Positions 1 through 4,861 of a stretch of DNA of 8,976 nucleotides are shown piece after piece. Under the pieces are notes generated by a model. That model was not told the DNA's origin and ran no database searches. It saw only the letters and a list, made by a program, of their open reading frames with translations. The DNA comes from Negativicutes bacterium. GTDB taxonomy: Bacteria > Bacillota_C > Negativicutes > Sporomusales_B > JARLHX01. The stretch's first letter is position 1. Each line of letters begins with the position of its first letter. Location of the stretch: the NCBI GenBank assembly GCA_031292035.1, contig JARLHX010000206.1, positions 1 to 8,976 of the forward strand. Direction: 5' to 3'. The position numbers and the translations under genes are program-made.

Positions 1-128
1 ATGCTGCCCTGGCTGGGCTGCAGGATGGCGTTGAACAGGGCGTCATACAGGGGCGCCCAATGAATAATAGTGCCTTCGGTTTCAGGTGTTTGTTCAGAGA
101 CTTGTGCGTGCTGGTGAAAGTGAGACAT
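1..128 (-). CDS. N-terminal fragment of a probable methyltransferase (partial, runs off the left edge)
   Basis: The minus strand from an ATG at 128-126 is open to the window edge, giving 42 codons. The protein begins MSHFHQHAQVSEQTPETEG and continues with TIIHWAPLYDALFNAILQ. A good Shine-Dalgarno (AAGGA, minus strand, about 8 nt upstream) supports this start. A polar, His-rich leader followed by a 'G.xIxWAxxYDxL' segment resembles the start of class I SAM-dependent methyltransferases that often sit beside a TetR regulator. The glycine-rich SAM-binding motif that would settle this lies outside the window, so the assignment is from memory of family starts only. The gene is divergent from the tetR-like gene and shares the 129-523 intergenic region with it, so it is the natural candidate target of that repressor. 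The existence of the gene is likely; the product is tentative. Confidence 0.45.
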   Translation of the reverse strand, partial: MSHFHQHAQVSEQTPETEGTIIHWAPLYDALFNAILQPSQGS

Positions 129-150
129 CTACAAATCCTTCTTTTTTAGT

Positions 151-190
151 GTACAATATGTACGTTATCGAACAAGCTGTTCCATATTGT
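151..190. promoter_or_regulatory. Candidate TetR operator/promoter region upstream of the minus-strand gene
   Basis: Three overlapping dyads lie immediately upstream of the divergent minus-strand gene. GTACA-ATA-TGTAC is at 151-163 and GAACA-AGC-TGTTC at 170-182. An outer pair, ACAATATG (153-160) and CATATTGT (183-190), flanks the middle dyad. The half-site TGTTC-N-ATATTG seen at 178-189 recurs at 237-248. Short dyads between a tetR-like gene and a divergent gene are the usual place for TetR-family operators. On the minus strand, TACACT near 147-152 could serve as a -10 for the leftward gene, which would place the operators over its promoter; the matching -35 is poor. The dyads are seen in the sequence; binding is inferred. 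Confidence 0.4.
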
Positions 191-236
191 TATACAAGCC
201 GGCGGGCAATCTGTCAACCACCAAATTCCCCCACTC

Positions 237-252
237 TGTTCGATATTGAACA
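237..252. promoter_or_regulatory. 16-bp near-perfect palindrome, candidate second operator
   Basis: TGTTCGATATTGAACA is symmetric except for one pair (TGTTC-G-ATAT-T-GAACA). Its left half repeats the TGTTC-N-ATATTG element at 178-189. Two related sites about 60 bp apart in the same divergent intergenic region suggest a repressor controlling both directions. Apart from this, the stretch 191-284 holds no coding signal I can support. Confidence 0.4.
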
Positions 253-284
253 ACCCGCCTGGATTTGTTCTGAAAAAAAGGAGC

Positions 285-366
285 TGTCTTTGCGAGGCTT
301 TGCGAAGCAACCTCCGGCCCTCTGGCCAATAATGAGATTGCTTCGCTTAGAACGCTCGCAAGGACA
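285..366. repeat. Palindromic intergenic repeat, copy 1
   Basis: The copy begins TGTCTTTGCGAGGCTTTGCG and ends CGCTCGCAAGGACA. Its outer arms pair as in copy 2; its inner arms (302-315 and 333-346) are slightly degenerate. It is followed by the 8-bp spacer TGATGGGG. The 'GCGAAGCAATCTCC / GGAGATTGCTTCGC' theme is a widespread type of REP-like intergenic palindrome found in many bacterial genomes, including environmental ones; no protein is encoded here. Confidence 0.85.
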
Positions 367-374
367 TGATGGGG

Positions 375-457
375 TGTCTTTGCGAGGCTTTGCGAAGCAA
401 TCTCCGCCCCTCCTTGCCAAGAAGGAGATTGCTTCGCTTAGAACGCTCGCAAGGACA
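375..457. repeat. Palindromic intergenic repeat, copy 2 (most intact)
   Basis: This copy folds into a long two-step hairpin. The outer arms are 375-386 and 446-457 (12 bp with one G-T pair), and the inner arms GCGAAGCAATCTCC (392-405) and GGAGATTGCTTCGC (424-437) are perfectly complementary over 14 bp. It is followed by the same TGATGGGG spacer as copy 1. Positions 334-405 and 425-496 are an exact 72-bp direct repeat with a 91-bp offset, so the copies form a head-to-tail tandem array and probably arose by recent duplication. Confidence 0.9.
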
Positions 458-465
458 TGATGGGG

Positions 466-515
466 TGTCTTTGCGAGGCTTTGCGAAGCAATCTCCACCT
501 CTGGCCAATAAGGAG
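466..515. repeat. Palindromic intergenic repeat, copy 3 (truncated, lacks right arm)
   Basis: The left half (466-496) is identical to that of copy 2. The middle, CTCTGGCCAATAAGGAG, resembles the centre of copy 1 (CTCTGGCCAATAATGAG). Where the right arm should continue as GGAGATTGCTTCGC, the sequence reads GGAGTTTTGCACATGG and enters the tetR-like gene. The array therefore ends exactly at that gene's translation start. Confidence 0.8.
510..515 (+). promoter_or_regulatory. Shine-Dalgarno of the tetR-like gene, apparently repeat-derived
   Basis: AAGGAG lies 8 nt before the ATG at 524 and decides that start over the in-frame TTG at 518, which would be only 2 nt away. The GGAG aligns with the first four bases of the right arm of the upstream repeat copies. 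Confidence 0.7.
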
Positions 516-523
516 TTTTGCAC

Positions 524-1123
524 ATGGCTAAAAAAGTTTTGGACCGGCGCGTTCAGCGCACACGCCGGCTGCTGCAGGACGCCATCGTGGCGCTCATCCA
601 GGAAAAAGGCTATGAAGCCGTCACGGTTCAGGATATTATCGATCGGGCTAACCTGGGCCGCTCGACCTTTTATTCCCACTTCCGTGATAAGCAAGAGCTG
701 TTGTTGAGCGGGTTCGAAAATGTCCGGGCCGCCTTTGAGCACCTGCGGCAGCAAGAGCTGCGGGCAAACCAGGATGAACCCGCCTTAACGCCCTGGGGTC
801 TGAGCCTGGCATGGTTTCAACATGCCCAGGCTTCCCGAAATTTATACCAGGCCCTGGTTGGCAAACAAGGCGGGGATGTGGTGGCTGAGCAGCTGCGCCA
901 ATACCTGACCGCCCTGCTGCGCCAGCATCTCGGGCTGCCCGCAACCCCCGCCAAAGGCAATACCTCCCAGCCGGAGCTGGCGGTTTATTGGACGATCAGC
1001 TCCCTGCTGTCTTTGACGACCTGGTGGCTAGACCATGATCTGCCCTACACAGCCGAAGGGATCAACGAGCTCTTCAGGCAGCTAACCCAACCCGGCCTGG
1101 ATGCTGTGCTGAACAATCATTAA
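524..1123 (+). CDS. TetR/AcrR-family transcriptional repressor
   Basis: This 199-aa protein has the normal length for the family. The N-terminal helix-turn-helix is clear. Residues 12-29 (RTRRLLQDAIVALIQEKG) form helix 1, VTVQDIIDRANLGRSTFYSHF (about 33-53) holds the HTH with the G-RSTFYSHF recognition helix, and KQELL begins helix 4. The C-terminal half (about 65-199) is the variable ligand-binding/dimerisation domain; it is helical, with a WWLDHDLPYTAEGINELF-type ending typical of the C-terminal domain of these regulators. The ATG at 524 is chosen because of the AAGGAG 8 nt upstream. It is divergent from the partial gene at 1-128, and dyads at 151-190 and 237-252 are candidate operators. 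The ligand cannot be told from sequence. It appears separate from the B12 operon, which has its own promoter and riboswitch. Confidence 0.93.
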   Translation: MAKKVLDRRVQRTRRLLQDAIVALIQEKGYEAVTVQDIIDRANLGRSTFYSHFRDKQELLLSGFENVRAAFEHLRQQELRANQDEPALTPWGLSLAWFQHAQASRNLYQALVGKQGGDVVAEQLRQYLTALLRQHLGLPATPAKGNTSQPELAVYWTISSLLSLTTWWLDHDLPYTAEGINELFRQLTQPGLDAVLNNH

Positions 1124-1195
1124 ATTCTGCCAGAATATAGGTAAAGTTAGAGAATTGAGTGAAAATGGATGATTCGCACCGGCGCCGTTGACGCT

Positions 1196-1219
1196 CCTGA
1201 AGTTGGTCAGGCCGTTTTT
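1196..1219 (+). terminator. Weak possible terminator after the tetR-like gene
   Basis: CCTGA (1196-1200) and TCAGG (1207-1211) form a 5-bp stem with a 6-nt loop, followed after three bases by TTTTT (1215-1219). The stem is short and the U-tract is offset, so this is only a candidate. Otherwise 1124-1239 shows no coding signal. Confidence 0.25.
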
Positions 1220-1239
1220 ATCCATCCCCACCAAATTCA

Positions 1240-1268
1240 TTGACAGCTTAATTTATTAATGATACATT
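1240..1268 (+). promoter_or_regulatory. Sigma70-type promoter of the B12 operon
   Basis: A perfect -35 (TTGACA, 1240-1245), exactly 17 bp of AT-rich spacer and a -10 of TACATT (1263-1268) sit about 30 bp before the riboswitch aptamer. Transcription would start near 1275, leaving a short leader before P1 of the aptamer. The position and spacing fit the riboswitch-led operon downstream. Confidence 0.75.
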
Positions 1269-1297
1269 AAAGAAGAAATACAAACAATTTAACAGCC

Positions 1298-1414
1298 GAT
1301 AAAGGTGCGCCTCTGCCCGAGTGCACGCGCAAAATAGGGAAAGCCGGTGAAAGTCCGGCACTGTACCGCAACGGTAATATTCGCAAGAATAAAGTCCGAC
1401 CACCTGCCTTTATC
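1298..1414 (+). ncRNA. Cobalamin (B12) riboswitch aptamer
   Basis: Conserved blocks appear in the expected order. These are AGGTGC (near 1303), ATAGGGAA, GCCGGTGAAAGTCCGGC (1343-1359), ACTGTACCGCAACGGT (1360-1375), and the 3' B12 box AGTCCGACCACCTGCC (1393-1408). The closing stem P1 is GATAAAGG (1298-1305) with CCTTTATC (1407-1414), a perfect 8-bp pairing. A small hairpin with a GCAA tetraloop (ATTC-GCAA-GAAT) lies between the CAACGGT block and the B12 box. Cobalamin riboswitches bind adenosyl- or other cobalamins and normally repress B12 synthesis or uptake genes. Here the element precedes an operon for B12 capture and ECF transport, so function and regulation agree. A downstream hairpin (1416-1453) and two terminators make up the expression platform. 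Confidence 0.95.
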
Positions 1415-1415
1415 T

Positions 1416-1453
1416 GACTCGCAATACTCCTTCGTAGTAAGGGAGGCCGAGTC
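1416..1453 (+). promoter_or_regulatory. Riboswitch expression-platform hairpin with a possible antiterminator strand
   Basis: GACTC (1416-1420) pairs with GAGTC (1449-1453), and inside it CTCCTT (1427-1432) pairs with AAGGGAG (1439-1445) with one bulge. This hairpin directly follows P1 and is where the P13/kissing-loop partner is usually found in cobalamin riboswitches. GGGAGGC (1441-1447) is also perfectly complementary to GCCTCCC (1513-1519), which includes the 5' side of the first terminator. That alternative pairing would both open this hairpin and block the terminator. The complementarities are seen; the switching model is inferred. Confidence 0.55.
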
Positions 1454-1516
1454 TGTGGGGAGTTTTTGCCGTAGCGCCTGGATAAGCGGCATTCCTCAAT
1501 AGATGATAAAACGCCT

Positions 1517-1548
1517 CCCGCCCTGAAACAGGGCGGGTTTTGTGTTTT
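1517..1548 (+). terminator. First intrinsic terminator of the B12 riboswitch
   Basis: CCCGCCCTG (1517-1525), an AAA loop and CAGGGCGGG (1529-1537) give a perfect 9-bp GC-rich stem, followed by TTTTGTGTTTT (1538-1548). It lies between the aptamer and the first gene, the textbook position for a transcription-attenuation platform: B12-bound aptamer, terminator formed, operon off. Confidence 0.9.
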
Positions 1549-1552
1549 CAAG

Positions 1553-1583
1553 CGGCTTCCATTGCGGAAGCCGTTATTTTTTT
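1553..1583 (+). terminator. Second, back-to-back intrinsic terminator before the first gene
   Basis: CGGCTTCC (1553-1560), an ATTGC loop and GGAAGCCG (1566-1573) form a perfect 8-bp stem followed by TTATTTTTTT (1574-1583). It begins only a few bases after the U-tract of the first terminator and ends 8 bp before the Shine-Dalgarno. It may be a fail-safe terminator for tighter repression; no antiterminator pairing for it was found by eye. Confidence 0.8.
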
Positions 1584-1591
1584 AATCTTTC

Positions 1592-1597
1592 AGGAGG
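1592..1597 (+). promoter_or_regulatory. Strong Shine-Dalgarno of the intrinsic-factor-like gene
   Basis: AGGAGG sits 8 nt before the ATG at 1606. It fixes that start against an upstream in-frame ATG at 1540, which lies inside the U-tract of the first terminator and lacks a ribosome binding site. Confidence 0.85.
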
Positions 1598-1605
1598 AAT
1601 GCCAT

Positions 1606-4600
1606 ATGAAAAAACGCTCGTTCTCAGTTTATCTGGCAATTGGAAGCCTGCTGATGGCAATAATGTTCGGGCTGATCCAACCCGGCGCGGTGCAGGCGGC
1701 CGCCCCAGCTACAACTACTGCCAATGCCTATGAGGTGATCCAGTTTGGCTCACACGATACAATTGTGCGTGAGATCAGCTTCACTGCTGCATCTATTACC
1801 GGGATGGCTGCGTTGAACCTGACTGGATTACACGTAGTGACTCAAGCTTCAACTTTTGGGCCCTTTGTTTGCAGCATCAATGGGGTCGGTGACTGCTCCG
1901 GAACAGCTCCCTATTATTGGGCTTACTATCAATGGGATTCTACCGGCAGCGACTGGAAATCATCGAGTGAGGGGGCTGGCTCAACTACCGTGAGCGATGG
2001 CGCTGCTGAAGGCTGGGTCTATACAAGTTACGCAGATTATGGTTCGCCGCCAAACCTGCCATCGGCCCAGAGGGCGGAGGCAGCCGCCGGGGCAGCCGCC
2101 TGGCTGCAGACCCAGCAATCTGCCAGCACGGGTGGCTATGATAGCATCGGCGATTCGGCCGAGGCGCTGCTGGCGGTCGGTTCAGACGGTTATCCTGCCT
2201 CGAGTTGGATCCGCAAGGGCGGCAGCCATTCATTAGAGGGTTATTGGATGTCGAACGGCGCGGCCTATGCCAGGACAGGCGGTGATTCGGCCGGGAAATT
2301 GGCGGTGGGAATGCAAGCTGCCTGTGCTTGTTGGCCGTCTTCTGCGCCGCACCCATCCGCTTTTTATAATGCGACCAGCGGATTATACAGCGGAGCCCAC
2401 GGCACCGGAGCTGGCCCCCAAGCCTGGGCCATCCTGGGTTCTTTGTCCCTCCGGGATAGTGTGCCGAGCCTGGCTGTCACCACATTGGAGGGCATGGCTC
2501 AAAGCGATGGCGGCTGGGAATGGCAGCCCGGTTTTGGCAGCGACACCAATACGACCGCCCTGGTGGTGCAGGCGCTGCTGGCGACCGGCGTAGATTCCGG
2601 CTCGACGCTCATCACGAATGCCCTGGCCTACATAAAGAGCCTTCAGCAGAACGATGGCGGTATTTTCTACGACAATTCTATCTACACCACCGCCAGCGAC
2701 GTCGATTCCAGCGCTTATGCGATCATGGCCATCCAGACCGCCGGTGGGGATCCTACCGGGTCTGATTGGACGAAGAACGGCAATACCCCGATCTCCTATT
2801 TGCTCAATCTTCAACTCTCCAACGGAAGTTTTCCGTATCAGGCCGGGCCTACGGCAAACCTGCTGGCCACCAGCCAGACGATCTCAGCCTTACTGGGCAA
2901 TGATTACCTGTTAAATGCAAACTTCTCGATTTCGGGCAAAGTGACCAGCGGTAAACCGGCCACTGGTCTGGTGGGCGTTAAAGTAGCCCTGGGTTCCTAC
3001 AACGCCACCACTGCCAGCGACGGCACCTACACCATCACTTCAATCCCGGCCGGAGCTAAAGGGTCGTTATCCGCTTCATTGGCGGGCTATAACTTTGCAC
3101 CAGCTTCGGTCACCATTCCGGCCATGACCGGCACCCTGGGCGGCAAGAATTTTGTAGCCACTCCAACCAGCTATATGATTTCCGGAAAGGTAACCGTTAA
3201 AGGCAAGGCGTTAAAAGGGGTTACGCTGCAAACTACCTACGGCAGCAGTCTTAGCATGCCGAATGTCACCACCAACAGCAACGGCGATTATACGATCGGC
3301 AACCTGGCCTATAATACTGTTTACACCGTTACCCCGGTGCTGGCAGGTTACACCTTCGCTCCTCCCAATTTTGTATCTCCGGCCATGTCCAGCAACCAGA
3401 CCGCCAATTTCGCAGCCACCCTACAGTACGAGACGATCTCTGGCACGGTCAGCGGGTTGGGTGGCGTGATCATCAAAATCGGCTATGGCAGCGGCAAGTC
3501 CCAATTGGTCTCTACCGACAACACCGGTTTTTACTCGATCAGCCTGCCGGAAAACGTCGGATATACCCTGACGCCGATCAGCCCGATTGCACCACCTGAC
3601 CTGTTCCGCTTTGCTCCGACATTCATATCCATCCCGGCCGGCAACGGCAACGCCACCGCCAACTTTGCGGCTACACCGCAGGTGGTGATGAGCGGTACAG
3701 TCACAGTGCAAGGCAAAGGCGTCAAGGGAGTGACCGTCTCGGCAGCCGGTTTCAACACCCTGACGGATAGCCACGGCCATTATTACCTGGAGGTGCCTAA
3801 CAACACGTCGATGACCCCAACGGCCACCCATCCCTTCTTCACCTTTACGGATGTGGTGTCGCCCATCACGCCGAGTGGCAATTTCACCCAACCCTGGTCT
3901 CATGCTGAAGTTAACATCAGCGGCAATGTGACCCTGAATGGAGCTGGCCTGCCAGGTGTGGTATTAACGGTCAATGCCGCCAAGGGGAAAACACCGCTCA
4001 GTACGACAACGGATGATTCTGGGGCCTATAGCCTGACCGTGCATGACACGGATACGCCCAACCTGGCCTCATTTACTCTGACCCCTGCATTGTCTTATTT
4101 CACCTTCTCGCCCAAGAGCCAAACCTTCAGTTCATCCGGTGGGGTGGTGAAGAACTTCGTTGCCGGCATCCCAAAGTGGAATGTGAGCGGAATGGTGACC
4201 ATAGACTCTAAAGGACTGAGCGGGGTAGAGATCGATGCCACGATCAACGGAGCACCGATCAAGGTGATCACCGACAGCTCGGGAGCTTATACCATCAACG
4301 GAGTGCCCCGCAACGCCAGTATCAGCCTGAGCGCCAGGAAATATGGTTATACGTTCAGTTCTGGCAATATCTCGGTCATCATGGGGCAAGCCGATGTTCA
4401 GGGGCAGGACTTCAGCGCCACGGCCTTGCCGTTGGATAAGAGCATCAGTGGGACGATCGTGCTGAACGGCACGACTAACCCGCTGGCCGGTGTGGTGGTG
4501 AGCTTGAGCTATCAAGGTGCACCTATCTTCACTACCAAGACCGCCAAGGATGGCAGCTACAGTTTCCTCAACCTTTTCGCCGATAGCGGCTACGTCGTTA

Positions 4601-4704
4601 CGCCCAAATTATCGAAATACAGCTTTACCCCCCCTAACAGAGCGGTCGATTTGAGCACGAGCTCTGCCACGGAGCAGGATTTAAGCGCCACGCATGTGAA
4701 ATAA
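1606..4704 (+). CDS. Secreted intrinsic-factor/transcobalamin-like cobalamin-capture protein with seven Ig-like repeats
   Basis: This 1032-aa exported protein is the first gene under the B12 riboswitch. Residues 1-31 are a signal peptide (MKKR, hydrophobic core, AVQA cleavage site). Residues about 45-140 form a DUF4430 domain, the family of the C-terminal beta domain of transcobalamin. Its marks are EISF (56-59), VCSINGVGDC (88-97), YYWAYYQW (103-110) and VSDGAAEGWVY (129-139). Residues about 150-435 resemble the alpha/alpha barrel of intrinsic factor and prenyltransferase-fold proteins. Helical repeats there end in QSDGGWEW (about 299-306), LQQNDGGIFY (346-355) and LQLSNGSFPY (402-411). No DxDD cyclase motif is visible. 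From about 439 to the end are seven repeats of 76-89 residues (starting near 439, 524, 609, 693, 769, 858, 945), each opening with 'xISGxV' and carrying 'xDxxGxYxI', like carboxypeptidase-regulatory/Ig-like modules. No C-terminal TM helix or LPxTG is seen. It probably binds B12 outside the cell and passes it to the downstream transporter. The role is inferred from domains and riboswitch; binding is not shown. Confidence 0.85.
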   Translation: MKKRSFSVYLAIGSLLMAIMFGLIQPGAVQAAAPATTTANAYEVIQFGSHDTIVREISFTAASITGMAALNLTGLHVVTQASTFGPFVCSINGVGDCSGTAPYYWAYYQWDSTGSDWKSSSEGAGSTTVSDGAAEGWVYTSYADYGSPPNLPSAQRAEAAAGAAAWLQTQQSASTGGYDSIGDSAEALLAVGSDGYPASSWIRKGGSHSLEGYWMSNGAAYARTGGDSAGKLAVGMQAACACWPSSAPHPSAFYNATSGLYSGAHGTGAGPQAWAILGSLSLRDSVPSLAVTTLEGMAQSDGGWEWQPGFGSDTNTTALVVQALLATGVDSGSTLITNALAYIKSLQQNDGGIFYDNSIYTTASDVDSSAYAIMAIQTAGGDPTGSDWTKNGNTPISYLLNLQLSNGSFPYQAGPTANLLATSQTISALLGNDYLLNANFSISGKVTSGKPATGLVGVKVALGSYNATTASDGTYTITSIPAGAKGSLSASLAGYNFAPASVTIPAMTGTLGGKNFVATPTSYMISGKVTVKGKALKGVTLQTTYGSSLSMPNVTTNSNGDYTIGNLAYNTVYTVTPVLAGYTFAPPNFVSPAMSSNQTANFAATLQYETISGTVSGLGGVIIKIGYGSGKSQLVSTDNTGFYSISLPENVGYTLTPISPIAPPDLFRFAPTFISIPAGNGNATANFAATPQVVMSGTVTVQGKGVKGVTVSAAGFNTLTDSHGHYYLEVPNNTSMTPTATHPFFTFTDVVSPITPSGNFTQPWSHAEVNISGNVTLNGAGLPGVVLTVNAAKGKTPLSTTTDDSGAYSLTVHDTDTPNLASFTLTPALSYFTFSPKSQTFSSSGGVVKNFVAGIPKWNVSGMVTIDSKGLSGVEIDATINGAPIKVITDSSGAYTINGVPRNASISLSARKYGYTFSSGNISVIMGQADVQGQDFSATALPLDKSISGTIVLNGTTNPLAGVVVSLSYQGAPIFTTKTAKDGSYSFLNLFADSGYVVTPKLSKYSFTPPNRAVDLSTSSATEQDLSATHVK

Positions 4705-4707
4705 TGA

Positions 4708-4729
4708 GGGCAGCGATGTTTATCTGCCC
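4708..4729 (+). other. Small hairpin just after the stop of the large secreted gene
   Basis: GGGCAG (4708-4713) and CTGCCC (4724-4729) form a 6-bp stem with a 10-nt loop, three bases after the TAA. There is no U-tract, so this is more likely an mRNA 3'-end structure than a terminator. Confidence 0.35.
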
Positions 4730-4772
4730 ATCGATTAATCGTCAGGTTTAGGAATCCGCCGGATAACCGCAT

Positions 4773-4815
4773 AGGTACAGGCGTTGCGTGTTTCATACAT
4801 TCGGCGCCTGTGCCT
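4773..4815 (+). other. Long intercistronic hairpin between the two capture-protein genes
   Basis: AGGTACAGGCG (4773-4783) pairs with CGCCTGTGCCT (4805-4815) over 11 bp with one G-U pair and a 21-nt loop. No U-run follows, so it is not a classical terminator. It may stabilise the upstream mRNA or partly attenuate transcription so that the secreted protein is made in excess over the membrane transporter. The rest of the 157-bp gap (4705-4861) shows no convincing new promoter. Confidence 0.45.
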
Positions 4816-4861
4816 CTAAATCAATCAAAAGAAATTCTGTAGAGCTGAAAAAAAGGGGCCT

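Noticed and set aside
285..496. Possible CRISPR array.
   Set aside because: The units are about 90 bp long with identical 8-bp spacers (TGATGGGG) and internal palindromes; there are no unique 30-40-bp spacers and no cas genes nearby.
518..523. TTG at 518 as start of the tetR-like protein.
   Set aside because: It is only 2 nt from the Shine-Dalgarno, while the ATG at 524 has ideal 8-nt spacing.
86..754. Several overlapping open frames on both strands across the repeat array (for example 86-460 plus, 214-525 minus, 347-754 minus).
   Set aside because: They consist mostly of translated repeat sequence (recurring LRGFAKQ/CFAKPRKD peptides) and overlap the tetR-like gene out of frame; none has a convincing ribosome site or family resemblance.
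1540..1605. Upstream ATG at 1540 as start of the large secreted protein.
   Set aside because: It lies within the U-tract of the first riboswitch terminator, lacks a ribosome site and would put 22 residues ahead of a normal signal peptide starting MKKR.
2050..2925. Enzymatic terpene cyclase or squalene-hopene cyclase domain.
   Set aside because: The barrel-like repeats (QxDGGW-type) resemble that fold, but no catalytic DxDD motif is visible and the DUF4430 domain plus B12 riboswitch favour a cobalamin-binding role.
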